From positions 1,364,001-1,428,000 of the forward strand of contig JAYPPR010000008.1 of the NCBI GenBank assembly GCA_038131595.1: DNA of 64,000 nucleotides. Direction: 5' to 3'. A program made the position numbers and the translations under genes. Shown here piece after piece: positions 46,244 through 55,470 of this stretch. Position 1 is the stretch's first letter; each line of letters opens with the position of its first letter. The DNA is from UBA9926 sp038131595. GTDB lineage: Bacteria > Pseudomonadota > Gammaproteobacteria > Pseudomonadales > Azotimanducaceae. Under the pieces are notes generated by a model that worked only from the letters and a program-made list of their open reading frames with translations, had not been told where the DNA came from and searched no databases.

Positions 46244-47485
46244 ATGGATTTTAGTGATTCAGCGCAGGAAGCGGCTTTCCGAGACGAAGTAAGGGCATGG
46301 ATCGGTGATCACGCGCCGACCTACTTGGACGAGCATTTGTCGGTGAGTGGATTTGGCTCCACTAAAACTGGGGACTTTGACGCTATAGAAGAAGCCAAAA
46401 AGTGGCAGAAGAAAAAGGCCGAGGCTGGTTGGGCCTGCATTCAATGGCCAGAGGAGTACGGCGGTCGCGGGGCCAGCCCCATTGAAAGTGTTATTTGGAA
46501 TCAGGAGGAAGGCCACTACGGAAAACTGAGTGGCACGTTCATCATTGGTCAAGGAATGTGCGCGCCAACGCTCATGGCTTACGCAAGCGAAGAGCACAAG
46601 CGCCGCTATCTCCCCAAACTCGCAAGTGGTGAGGAAATTTGGTGTCAGCTGTTTTCTGAACCTCATGGCGGAAGCGATTTAGCGGGCCTTAGAACCAAGG
46701 CTGAAAAAGACGGTGATGAGTGGGTTGTGAACGGCCAGAAGATTTGGACGTCAGGCGCTCATTACAGTGACTACGGTATTCTCATCACGCGAACAGACCC
46801 GGATGTCGCGAAGCACCGTGGCCTTACGATGTTCTTCCTCGATATGCGGTCCGAGGGGGTCGATATTCGACCGATCAAGCAGGCCAACGGAGATAGTGGC
46901 TTCAACGAAGTGTATTTTGATTCCGTGCGTATCCCCGATCATCAGCGTCTGGGAGAAGTCGGCGACGGCTGGCGGGTTGCGTTAACCACATTGATGAACG
47001 AGCGGCTTGCCATTGGCGGCGGCATCGCAACCGGATTCCCAGAAATTAAAGCACTCGTTGATGAGGTCCGGCTTTCAAGCGGCACGGCGATTAACGACCG
47101 AGCGGTGCGGTCCAAGCTTGCAGATTGGTATGCAAAGAGTGCAGGCCTTAAGAACACGGGCTCGCGCGCCATCTCTCAGTTGTCCAAAGGAGAGATCCCG
47201 GGTCCTGAAAATAGTATCGGCAAACTCGTCGCCGGCGGCATGATGCAGGACATTGCAAAGTATGCGCTGGACATTCAAGGGCTGGCGGGACTCATTGATG
47301 ACCCAGAGATCGCGAGGAGTCAGGCGAGAATGCAGGCCATGTTAATGCGCTCGCCCGCGGTTCGTATCGAGGGCGGAACGGATCAGATTCTGCGCAATAT
47401 TATTTCTGAGCGGGTGCTTGGGTTGCCAGAAGACATGCGCGCGGATAAGGGCTTACCCTTTAATCAGGTGCCAACGGGTCACTAA
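46244..47485 (+). CDS. Acyl-CoA dehydrogenase, glutamate-bearing partner
   Basis: The 413-residue protein follows the preceding dehydrogenase by 9 bases, with GGAGAT before the ATG. It has F-S-E-P-H-G-G-S-D-L-A near residue 137 for FAD binding and V-N-G-Q-K-I-W-T-S near 165. The C-terminal R-I-E-G-G-T-D-Q-I-L-R-N near 383 carries the expected base. Together with the preceding product it probably forms a heterotetramer that makes 2-enoyl-CoA and passes electrons to ETF. Substrate is not indicated by sequence alone. Confidence 0.9.
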   Translation: MDFSDSAQEAAFRDEVRAWIGDHAPTYLDEHLSVSGFGSTKTGDFDAIEEAKKWQKKKAEAGWACIQWPEEYGGRGASPIESVIWNQEEGHYGKLSGTFIIGQGMCAPTLMAYASEEHKRRYLPKLASGEEIWCQLFSEPHGGSDLAGLRTKAEKDGDEWVVNGQKIWTSGAHYSDYGILITRTDPDVAKHRGLTMFFLDMRSEGVDIRPIKQANGDSGFNEVYFDSVRIPDHQRLGEVGDGWRVALTTLMNERLAIGGGIATGFPEIKALVDEVRLSSGTAINDRAVRSKLADWYAKSAGLKNTGSRAISQLSKGEIPGPENSIGKLVAGGMMQDIAKYALDIQGLAGLIDDPEIARSQARMQAMLMRSPAVRIEGGTDQILRNIISERVLGLPEDMRADKGLPFNQVPTGH

Positions 47486-47753
47486 CCCTCGTTCGATCAC
47501 TGAGTTTGGTCGACCAGGTCTGTTAGCCTAGTTTCGCTGCCTCTGTGTGTCGCCCAAGTGGGTCTTTCCAGAGGGATAAAACCCAGGTATTGAGGGATCC
47601 GCAAAAAGACGCTGAGTCACGGGTTCACTGTGTGAGGGCAAGTGCGGGCAGTAAGTCCTTGGTTAGCATCAACGTATCCCGCGGACAACCGCTGGATAGC
47701 TTGCAGGAATAAAGAGGGAACCTTGCATACGGGTTACAACTACCCTCGCGCCT

Positions 47754-47769
47754 GCGCTAGATCTAGCGC
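47754..47769. other. Perfect 16-bp palindrome GCGCTAGATCTAGCGC
   Basis: The 16 bases are fully self-complementary with no loop. It lies 22 bases before the terminator in a convergent spacer, so an operator for a nearby promoter is unlikely; a chromosome-organisation site or a chance cruciform are the alternatives. Confidence 0.75.
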
Positions 47770-47791
47770 TTAGGGCCGACCTAACGCCTAG

Positions 47792-47818
47792 AAAAAAAGC
47801 GCCGTTTGGCGCTTTTTT
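47792..47818. terminator. Bidirectional Rho-independent terminator
   Basis: A run of seven A, then AGCGCC/GGCGCT arms around GTTT-like loop bases, then six T. It can terminate the acyl-CoA dehydrogenase operon (plus) and the DUF1993 gene (minus). Confidence 0.92.
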
Positions 47819-47875
47819 ATCAATGCTAGCCGGCGCCTTTCAGCGCTGTGAATAGGCACCTCACAGGAGCATCAC

Positions 47876-48397
47876 TTAGAGCGCGAGACGTAGCGCGCCC
47901 AGGAAGTCCCGCTTACCGAGTTTCACGCCTTCTGCCCTCAAAAGGTCATAAGCCGTGCTCGCATGAAAGTAAAAGTTGGGCAATGAAAAGCTGAGTAAGT
48001 AATTCGTGGTCGTAAACGGCATTTGGTTCTGGCCCATTTTAAAGACCACTGACTCGTCGGCCCGCGCATCGAGGGCTGCCCCATCCGCCTCATTGACGGC
48101 ATCGAGTGCATCCTTCAGATACTGACATAACCCAGCAAAGTCCATCTGCAAGGAGCCGTCTGGAATGCCGGCCTCTCCGGACAACGCGCTAGCGAGCGCT
48201 ACTTTTGAATGATGAACAACTGAAACAATCTGGAAGTGCATAGGTAGCATGTCGTCAATGATGCTCAGACCAACGATGTCATCGGCGTTTCGGCCGGTCT
48301 CCGCAAAGTGAGCGCTCCCCTTCTCCAGGATATTGATGACCGCTGGCAGTGTTTGCTGATACGCGGGTAAGACAATCTGACTAAGACTTAAGCTCAT
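47876..48397 (-). CDS. DUF1993 family protein
   Basis: The 173-residue protein matches the DUF1993 pattern: an N-terminal helix with Y-Q-Q-T-L-P-A-V, then L-P-M-H-F-Q-I near residue 53, and a C-terminal F-T-T-T-N-Y-L-L-S-F-S-L-P-N-F-Y-F-H. This family is a four-helix bundle related to DinB and has no assigned reaction. It is on the minus strand, 89 bases downstream of the broken acyl-CoA dehydrogenase gene. It may be the last gene of that operon. Confidence 0.8.
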   Translation of the reverse strand: MSLSLSQIVLPAYQQTLPAVINILEKGSAHFAETGRNADDIVGLSIIDDMLPMHFQIVSVVHHSKVALASALSGEAGIPDGSLQMDFAGLCQYLKDALDAVNEADGAALDARADESVVFKMGQNQMPFTTTNYLLSFSLPNFYFHASTAYDLLRAEGVKLGKRDFLGALRLAL

Positions 48398-48486
48398 GGG
48401 TGTTCCTTATTGCTTGATCGAAAGTGTAAGTGAATGGCTATCGACTTGCCTCGGGCCGACTAGGCATCGTACCAAGACGATGCGGA

Positions 48487-49654
48487 CTAGCGAAGCGAAG
48501 CGCCCAGAATCTCCCGCGCAATAATGTGTCGCTGGACTTCGCTCGGCCCCTCGCCAATGCGGCGAATACGCATCTCTCGAAACCAGCGCTCGAATGGGAA
48601 GTCTTTGGCCACCCCAAAGCCGCCAAACATTTGCATACAGCGGTCAACGACGCGCCCCCCGGCCTCGGTGGCCACTAACTTGGCCATGGCGGCCTCTTTC
48701 CTAAACGGCTCTCCGCGGTCCGCTTTAGCGGCGGCTTCAAGCGTGATCCAGGTGGCTTGCCGGATATCAATCTCATTGTCCACGAGCATCCACTGGATGG
48801 CTTGTCTCGATGATAGCGGCGCGCCGAATGTTTCTCGTTGCGGAACATACTCAAGCGCCATCGCATGGGCTTTGATGGCCACACCGATACAGCCGGCCGC
48901 GTAGGGAATGCGCTGCCGGGTGAGTCGGTCACTGGCGATGGCAAATCCTTTGTTGAGCTCTCCCAGAATGTTCGCGCTCGGAATGCGCATGTCCTCGAAT
49001 TGGAGCTCGGTGGCATATCTGGCTGACCGAAGGGTGTGGACGATGCGTCGAACGTGGAATCCAGGGGTGTCGGTATCAACGATAAAGCAGGTGACGCCGC
49101 CGCGCCCTCGGTCTGGCGCTGTGCGCGCGAATACGAGTCCATAGTCGGCGCGATCAGCGCCGCTGATCCAGAGTTTGCCGCCATTGATGATCCAGTCGTC
49201 GCCATCTTGAATGGCAGTGGTCTGAATGGCTCTGGCTGGGTCCGATCCTCCGGAAGGTTCCGATAGACCGAAGAATCCTTTTTTCTCCCCTGCGAGCGTG
49301 GGGTAGAGGTAACGCGCTCTTTTGATCCTCGGTGGCCTCGAATAATTGTGCTAAGCCCGCACCGCCAAACACGCCGTAGCAGGGAACGTACAACCCGGCG
49401 CGATGTTGCGCCATCTCGATGGCGAGCAGCGTTCTTGTGACAAGGTCAATGTCCGGGCCGCCAAATTCAGGCGGAATGTCCATGCCAAATAGACCCATGG
49501 CCTTAGTTTTTTCTGTGAGGCGCTCGAAGTCCTCAGCGGGAATCTCGTCTGCGTCGGGGTCAAGGTTCAGTTCGAGCGGCAAAATCTCGGTTTCAACGAA
49601 ACGTCTCACCGTGTCGACTAGGAGTGTTTGTTCGGGAGTGAGTTCGAGATCCAT
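48487..49654 (-). pseudogene. Acyl-CoA dehydrogenase (one frameshift)
   Basis: The N-terminal frame runs from ATG 49654 (M-D-L-E-L-T-P-E-Q) through E-A-T-E-D-Q-K. At about 49312-49318 the frame changes, and the next frame reads R-Y-L-Y-P-T-L-A-G-E and F-G-L-S-E-P-S-G-G-S. The C-terminal G-E-G-P-S-E-V-Q-R-H-I contains the active-site Glu. With one base removed the protein is 388 residues, normal for the family. It starts 2 bases after the stop of the 105-residue gene and is the third gene of an operon with the thiamine-diphosphate enzyme. Confidence 0.85.
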
Positions 49655-49656
49655 CG

Positions 49657-49974
49657 CTAGGGGCTCAATTGTCCTTTGGGGGCGTCCGGGTTGTGGATAG
49701 GAGGTTTGCCGTGTTGGGCGACGTGACGCATCAAGCGTTCTTGGTAGCGGCTAAGGTAGCTGGTGGTGATTTCCCATCGCACCAATGCAGCCTCGGGTAC
49801 GCGTTGATAGGCCTTTCGAATTTCACGAGACAGCCCTCCAACGCTGCGGCCACCGGCGTAGCCGATGAACAAGGGGTGCTTGTTCTTGTCAGCCAGCTCA
49901 AATACCCCCATATGCCCGTGACCCGCGTTAAAGGCGGCGGTTTCATCATCCAGTTGAACCCAGCGGGCCTCCAC
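49657..49974 (-). CDS. Conserved 105-residue protein of unknown function
   Basis: It begins M-E-A-R-W-V-Q-L and contains H-M-G-V-F-E-L-A-D-K-N-K-H-P-L-F-I-G-Y-A-G-G. That spacing resembles a GIY-YIG-type or related small beta-alpha domain, but I do not assign it. It lies 5 bases after the thiamine-diphosphate enzyme and 2 bases before the acyl-CoA dehydrogenase on the same strand, so the three are clearly one transcript and translationally coupled. A role beside the thiamine-diphosphate enzyme is therefore likely. Confidence 0.7.
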   Translation of the reverse strand: MEARWVQLDDETAAFNAGHGHMGVFELADKNKHPLFIGYAGGRSVGGLSREIRKAYQRVPEAALVRWEITTSYLSRYQERLMRHVAQHGKPPIHNPDAPKGQLSP

Positions 49975-49979
49975 AATGG

Positions 49980-51647
49980 TTACGCCTGGCGCTCGGAGAT
50001 CGCCATGTCACGATTTTTCTTCGGCATGATGGAGATTTCCATGGCTTCAAAGTGTTCCATATCGATTTCGATAAGATGAGGTCCGCCCGCTTTGATGGCG
50101 GCGGCCAACGCTTCATCGAAGGCGTTAGTATCTTTGACCCGCGTGCCGGGAACCCCCATGCTTTTCGCCATATCTGCAAAAGCAACCTTTCCCAAGTCGG
50201 TTTCGTTGATCCTGCCAAACCGAGTGTCCTGGAGCCAGCGTAAGACGCCATAGCCGGAATCGTTACAAAGGATCACGATCACCGGCAGATGGTACTGGGC
50301 GAGGGTTGCGAGTTCTGTGGCATGAAACATAAACCCCCCATCGCCATGGACGACGACCGTGGGCTTGTCTGTGCCGACAGCCGCGCCCAAAGCCATGGGG
50401 AACCCGGGTCCGATGGCGCCGGATGAGGGATTCATGGAGGTTCGTGGCTGCAAGATTGGGAATTGCTGGTTGCCCCAGTTGTAAGCGGAAATGGTTTGGT
50501 CTCGGACGAAATTACCGTGCTCCGGTAAATGTTCGCGAATAGAGTCCATGATGACCGGGAAGTCTTTGCCGAGACGTTTTCGCATGGCGCCGCGCAGTCC
50601 GTCCCTGGCTTCCCACACGGCTTGATTGAACTGCCCATCGTTCCCTTCGGCATCGCTCAACTGCTCGATCAAGGCATCGAGCGCAACCTGCGCATCAGCA
50701 ATGATGGGATATTGGGCATCGTGGGTACGGCCGACCATTCGCCCTTCGATATCGATTTGGATCAAATCGCCGGGTGGGGTTTGCGCCTGAAATTGGCCAT
50801 CCACGCCCACCGCAAACCGAGTACCGATGGCCAAGGTGACATCCGCATCTTGAATGGCCTGATACATGGCGGCGCTGTTGTAGTAGTTACCGACGCAGAG
50901 CGGATCTGTCTCGGGAATGACCCCTCGGCCGTCCACGGTGGTCAATACCGGGCAATCAAGGAGCCTTGCGAGCTGTTGCAGTGACTCGCTCGCGTCGGCG
51001 CAAATGACGCCACCGCCGGCAATAATGACGCGCTTGCTGGCGCGCTTCAGCCGCTCTGCAGCCGAGCTGATCTGCTTCTGATCCGGCGCATCCAGTTCAG
51101 CCGAAGGAATAGAAAACGTCTGCTCCGGAGTTTCCGCATACTGCAGGTCGATTGGAATCTCGAGCGCGCCGGGCGCAGGCCTACCGGTGAACAGGTCGTT
51201 AACAAGCAATTGCAGACAGGGTCCGAGTTGTGAGGGGTGTCTTGGGCTTTCGACACGGCGACACACACTTTCGAGCATGGGAATTTGCTTTTCTGCCTCG
51301 TGAACGTATCCCACACCGCGGCCATAGAATGCGGTTTCGGCTTGCCCAGTAATGACCAGCACGCGCGATGATCCGTACTGGGCTTCGTAAAGGCCGGTCA
51401 CCGTGTTGGAGGTGCCGGGGCCTGTCGAGGCAATCATGACACCGAGTTCTCCAGTGGCTCGCGCATATCCGTCGGCGGCATGGGTGCCGGCACCCTCATG
51501 GCGGACATCAACAATGGCGGTTTTCCCGAGCCGGTTAATGGCATCGAGCAACGGCATGTTATGAATGCTCACAATGGCAAACACATGGCGTACGCCCAGA
51601 TCAGCTAGGGCCTTTGCCACAAGATCGGCGCCAGTCATTGTCGTCAT
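49980..51647 (-). CDS. Thiamine diphosphate-dependent enzyme (acetolactate synthase-like)
   Basis: The 555-residue protein has the catalytic Glu in V-D-V-R-H-E-G-A-G near residue 50, a central FAD-domain-like region and the ThDP/Mg site H-G-D-G-G-F-M-F-H with the later N-D-S-G-Y-G. This is the three-domain plan of acetolactate synthase, benzoylformate decarboxylase and oxalyl-CoA decarboxylase. It lacks an adjacent regulatory subunit and ilvC, so a catabolic decarboxylase or carboligase is more likely than valine synthesis. It is the first gene of a three-gene operon with the unknown 105-residue protein and an acyl-CoA dehydrogenase. Confidence 0.85.
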   Translation of the reverse strand: MTTMTGADLVAKALADLGVRHVFAIVSIHNMPLLDAINRLGKTAIVDVRHEGAGTHAADGYARATGELGVMIASTGPGTSNTVTGLYEAQYGSSRVLVITGQAETAFYGRGVGYVHEAEKQIPMLESVCRRVESPRHPSQLGPCLQLLVNDLFTGRPAPGALEIPIDLQYAETPEQTFSIPSAELDAPDQKQISSAAERLKRASKRVIIAGGGVICADASESLQQLARLLDCPVLTTVDGRGVIPETDPLCVGNYYNSAAMYQAIQDADVTLAIGTRFAVGVDGQFQAQTPPGDLIQIDIEGRMVGRTHDAQYPIIADAQVALDALIEQLSDAEGNDGQFNQAVWEARDGLRGAMRKRLGKDFPVIMDSIREHLPEHGNFVRDQTISAYNWGNQQFPILQPRTSMNPSSGAIGPGFPMALGAAVGTDKPTVVVHGDGGFMFHATELATLAQYHLPVIVILCNDSGYGVLRWLQDTRFGRINETDLGKVAFADMAKSMGVPGTRVKDTNAFDEALAAAIKAGGPHLIEIDMEHFEAMEISIMPKKNRDMAISERQA

Positions 51648-51939
51648 GTCTTATCCTTAGCGTTTTTTCCCAAGTAGCACTGACTAAAGCACCAACGGTT
51701 CCATCGGTCAACGCGCTGACGTGCTGCATCCACCCGTCGCTGCCGATTGACCGCTAGTGCGACGACATTCAAAGGGTTTGGGGTAACTGAAAAGGGCGTT
51801 AGTTGCTAATTTCTCGGAACCCCGATTGGGTTTGCGTTGATCAGGCATCGAAGGACTAGAGACCTTGATGCTATGGTGGTGTTTAGAGGAGCCTTTTAGC
51901 GGCTACCACACTCGGCATTCAACGGAGTAACAGCGATCC

Positions 51940-53232
51940 ATGTCACTGACAAAACGCATCCTAATCGCCATGGCGCTCGGCATCGTGGTTGGTTCTCTAC
52001 TCGAGGTGCTGGTGCCAAGGCTCGAGCCGGAGGGGACCGCCTACCAAGTAGTGATGAATGGCTTGGTATTCGGGCTCTTCGATGTGGTTGGCCGGATATT
52101 TATCACCCTCCTCAAGTTTATGGTGGTCCCTTTGGTCTTGGTGACCTTGGTCTGCGGAGTAAGCGCGCTCGGGCAAAGTAGTCGCATGGGCCCGATCGCC
52201 GCAAAAACCATCGGTCTTTATCTTTTCACTACGGCGTGTGCTGTGGCGCTTGGACTCGTGACGGCGCTGGTCGTGGGGCCCGGTCGAGGGGTCAATGCAG
52301 AGGCGAGCGTTGACTTTGATCCCAAACCCGCTCCGCCAATTACAGACACCATCGTCGGGCTCTTTCCATCGAACCCGTTTGCCGCCATGGCAGAAGCCAA
52401 CGTCCTTCAGGTGATCGTCTTTGCGCTTTTGCTGGGGTTAGCGCTTACCCGAGCCGGCGAGGCAGGGTCGAGAATCATCAAGTGGTTCCAGGACATGGAA
52501 GTGGTGGTGATGCGCATGGTCACGTTTTTGATCGAGCTCGCTCCGTGGGGCGTCTTCGCGCTGCTCGCCAAACTCTTTGCAACCATGGGGTTTGCGGTCA
52601 TCTTTGATTTGGCGGCTTACTTCTTTACGCTGCTCGGCGCGTTAATCTTCCAGGCGCTCGTGGTCTACGGGGTGCTGCTTCGCTCCTTAACGCCGCTTGC
52701 GCCAAGCATCCTTCGCCAAAAAATGCGAAGAGTCTGGGCCTTTGCGTTTTCGACGTCTTCGTCGAGCGTGACGCTGCCAGTCACGATGCAGACCGTTGAA
52801 AAAAGGCTGGGCGTGAATAAGAGCGTGTCAGGGTTTTCATTGCCCCTTGGCGCCACAGTCAATATGGATGGCACCGCGATCATGCAGGGTGTGGCAACGG
52901 TGTTTATTGCGCAGGTTTATGCGATCGACCTGTCGGCCGGTCAGCTGCTGATGGTGATCTTGACGGCGTCGCTTGCTTCCATTGGTTCAGCGACGGTCCC
53001 GAGCGCTGGGTTAATCATGCTGTCCTTGGTGCTGACGCAGGCAGGACTCCCGCTTGAAGGCGTCGCGCTGATTTTAGGGGTAGATCGGCTGCTCGATATG
53101 GTCCGCACCGCGGTTAATGTGACGGGTGACGCAACCGTGTCGCTGATCGTCGCCTACCACGAGCAAGCGCTAGATCTTGATGTTTATCATGACCCAGGTG
53201 CTGGGGATGCCGCCGAGCAAGCGGCAACCTGA
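51940..53232 (+). CDS. Dicarboxylate/amino acid:cation symporter (DAACS family)
   Basis: The 430-residue membrane protein has the GltP/DctA plan of 8 helices with two re-entrant hairpins. The serine-rich hairpin F-S-T-S-S-S-S-V-T-L-P is near residue 272 and N-M-D-G-T-A-I near 308, both substrate/Na+ sites. It imports glutamate, aspartate or C4-dicarboxylates with Na+ or H+. It is a single gene whose stop is 12 bases from the convergent sulfotransferase stop. Confidence 0.9.
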   Translation: MSLTKRILIAMALGIVVGSLLEVLVPRLEPEGTAYQVVMNGLVFGLFDVVGRIFITLLKFMVVPLVLVTLVCGVSALGQSSRMGPIAAKTIGLYLFTTACAVALGLVTALVVGPGRGVNAEASVDFDPKPAPPITDTIVGLFPSNPFAAMAEANVLQVIVFALLLGLALTRAGEAGSRIIKWFQDMEVVVMRMVTFLIELAPWGVFALLAKLFATMGFAVIFDLAAYFFTLLGALIFQALVVYGVLLRSLTPLAPSILRQKMRRVWAFAFSTSSSSVTLPVTMQTVEKRLGVNKSVSGFSLPLGATVNMDGTAIMQGVATVFIAQVYAIDLSAGQLLMVILTASLASIGSATVPSAGLIMLSLVLTQAGLPLEGVALILGVDRLLDMVRTAVNVTGDATVSLIVAYHEQALDLDVYHDPGAGDAAEQAAT

Positions 53233-53244
53233 TCAAAAGACTAA

Positions 53245-53880
53245 TCAGGACGGCTTCTTTGCGGGGAAGAATTTTCTAAAGTCCTCGGTGGAATTGACCC
53301 GCGGGTAGTCGACCTCGGGAACCGGTTGGCCCAGGAATTCGCAAAGCGGATCCCAACCCGATTTGGCCTCGAAGACCAGCAGTCTGTCTTTAGGTACTTG
53401 CCTGATGACTTCGTTGTTGTGCTCGTTAAATACATTCGTGACGTGGGCGCGGTCATCCATCTTCCCGCCAAATACACGGTCCCAGATGATTTCCATGGCC
53501 CACTCGCCAGATGCGCGTTCGGTAGCGTCATCCGATTTCGCCCGCATGCTACTTGAGAGATAGATGGTGTTCATGATGCTGTCGTACCAGGCATCTGCAT
53601 CGCGCAGTGTAAGGATGATTTTGGCGTCGGGGAAAGTGTCAGCCAACTCTGCCCAAAGGTTGCAACTCGGCCAGTCGACGGTTGCCCGATACCCTTCATA
53701 CAGCGCGTGCCAATCGACCGTTTGCCCGAGGTGTGCCGCGCGCCAGAGGTCCGTGTGGTCGGGATGGTTTCGAACTTCGAGCATGTGGTAACACTTGTTG
53801 TAACCAAGGTGCTCCAAGGCGTACTTGAGCGATAGGGTGCCCGTTCTGCCAAAGCCTGCTCCAATGACTTCAATACTCAC
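53245..53880 (-). CDS. Sulfotransferase family protein
   Basis: I choose GTG 53880, preceded by AAGGAGCG, over longer forms reaching 53976. The 211-residue protein begins S-I-E-V-I-G-A-G-F-G-R-T-G-T-L-S-L, the phosphosulfate-binding P-loop of PAPS-dependent sulfotransferases. It has L-T-L-R-D-A-D-A-W-Y-D-S for the 3'-phosphate near residue 115. It would move a sulfuryl group to an alcohol or amine. It ends 12 bases from the symporter gene. It is a small, simple member of a widespread group with no known substrate. Confidence 0.82.
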   Translation of the reverse strand: MSIEVIGAGFGRTGTLSLKYALEHLGYNKCYHMLEVRNHPDHTDLWRAAHLGQTVDWHALYEGYRATVDWPSCNLWAELADTFPDAKIILTLRDADAWYDSIMNTIYLSSSMRAKSDDATERASGEWAMEIIWDRVFGGKMDDRAHVTNVFNEHNNEVIRQVPKDRLLVFEAKSGWDPLCEFLGQPVPEVDYPRVNSTEDFRKFFPAKKPS

Positions 53881-54241
53881 GTTCGCTCCTTTTGTGTTTT
53901 GTTTGCTTTTGACAGGTCCGATGATGGAGTCAGCCTGGGATCGATAGACACTCGGACATCGAATGTGAATCATCACCCGATCACCCGACTAACATCGATC
54001 AGTGTACATTTGTGATTGATGACGAGTATGGATCGCGATGATCTCGCCGTCCAACTGCGCCCTAGGTACGATCCCCTGGTCACGCCTCGAGTCCAGACAC
54101 GGTCACTTGTTTGAGGCATAGTTGTGAACCACGAGATGGTGATAAGCAGGTTGAAGCAAGGGGTCCAGCCAGTACGGACAATAACAGGCTCCTAGCCCCC
54201 TACCGCAATTGAAACAGCATGACTGAGGAACAGGTTATTCA

Positions 54242-55468
54242 ATGACAGATAAGGTCGATCATTCATCCAACATCAGCCGCAGAGCACTTTTGAATCGCGG
54301 TTTGGCAAGCGCTGCGATGATGGCGGTGCCTAGCGCGCTGGTGCCTGCAAGCGGTTCGCGGGCAAGCGGTGGCCCGCCTGTAGCGACGCCCAAGCACAAA
54401 GAGATGAGGCTGCTGAGCGATCGTCCACTGAACATGGAAGCGCCTGCCCATCTGCTGGACACTGCAGTCACCGAAGCGGATCGACTATTTGTGCGCAACA
54501 ACGGGTTGATGCCTGTTAATCCCAATTCGGCTTCGTGGGAGTTGTTGATTGACGGGGAGTCGGTGACTAGCCCTATGTCCTTCACGCTAGATCAGCTCCG
54601 GTCAGCGTTCGAAGTCATTAGCCTGCAAATCACGCTCGAGTGCGGAGGGAATGGTCGCAGTGAATTCGATCCGCCTGCACCGGGTAACCAGTGGACGACG
54701 GGTGCGGTGGGCTGTCCAAAGTGGACGGGCGTCCGTCTTCGTGATGTGTTGGAAAAGGTCGGTATCCGTGACGATGCGGTGTACATCGGTTACTACGGCA
54801 GCGATACCCACCTTTCGGGCGACCCCAATAAAGTGCCGATCAGTAGAGGCGTCCCGATGCACAAAGCGCTCGAGCCTGAGACGCTGCTCGCTTTTGCAAT
54901 GAATGATGCGCCCATTCCCATTGAACACGGTTACCCTCTACGACTAGTCGTGGGCGGTTGGCCTGGGTCCGTCTGTGGTAAGTGGCTTGAGCGCATCCAA
55001 GTTCGAAACAAGGTTCACGATGGGCCCAAAATGACCGGGAACGCTTACCGAGTGCCTTGCGAGCCTGTGGCGAGAGGAAGTCAGGTGGCTGATGACGCCA
55101 TGTGCATCATTGAATCGATGCCCGTTAAGTCGCTCATCACGACGCCTCGGTCGGGAATGCTTTGCTCAGTGGGAGATACGCTTCGTGTCGGTGGGTTTGC
55201 TTGGGCGGGCGATGATGCGGTGGATTCCGTCGATATCTCTGCCGATTTTGGCGCCACCTGGACCCGCGCAGCGCTTGAAAAGCCAGTGAACCGTTTTGCA
55301 TGGCAGCGCTTTAATTATGCGTTGCCGCTCAAGAAAACGGGTTACTTCGAGGTATGGGCAAAGGCGACGGATCAATCAGGCCGATCACAACCGATGGTCG
55401 TGCCGGGCTGGAACCCCAAGGGCTACCTTAACAACGCGTGCCACCGCATCGCGATTCAGGTGGTGTAG
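54242..55468 (+). CDS. Sulfite dehydrogenase, molybdopterin subunit (SorA/SoxC-like), Tat-exported
   Basis: The 408-residue protein begins with a twin-arginine signal (I-S-R-R-A-L-L, Arg13-Arg14) and so is folded with its cofactor before export to the periplasm. The molybdenum-binding Cys is C134 in L-E-C-G-G-N-G-R-S. The C-terminal half is the dimerisation domain of the sulfite oxidase family. It oxidises sulfite to sulfate or acts in the Sox pathway. The next gene, 2 bases on, is a monoheme cytochrome, which favours the SorAB arrangement. Confidence 0.88.
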   Translation: MTDKVDHSSNISRRALLNRGLASAAMMAVPSALVPASGSRASGGPPVATPKHKEMRLLSDRPLNMEAPAHLLDTAVTEADRLFVRNNGLMPVNPNSASWELLIDGESVTSPMSFTLDQLRSAFEVISLQITLECGGNGRSEFDPPAPGNQWTTGAVGCPKWTGVRLRDVLEKVGIRDDAVYIGYYGSDTHLSGDPNKVPISRGVPMHKALEPETLLAFAMNDAPIPIEHGYPLRLVVGGWPGSVCGKWLERIQVRNKVHDGPKMTGNAYRVPCEPVARGSQVADDAMCIIESMPVKSLITTPRSGMLCSVGDTLRVGGFAWAGDDAVDSVDISADFGATWTRAALEKPVNRFAWQRFNYALPLKKTGYFEVWAKATDQSGRSQPMVVPGWNPKGYLNNACHRIAIQVV

Positions 55469-55470
55469 TG

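Larger units (their letters stand above)
47486..47875. other. Convergent intergenic region with a palindrome and terminator
   Basis: 390 bp between the convergent ends of the acyl-CoA dehydrogenase and DUF1993 genes. Apart from the palindrome and terminator listed separately, nothing was recognised. Confidence 0.45.
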
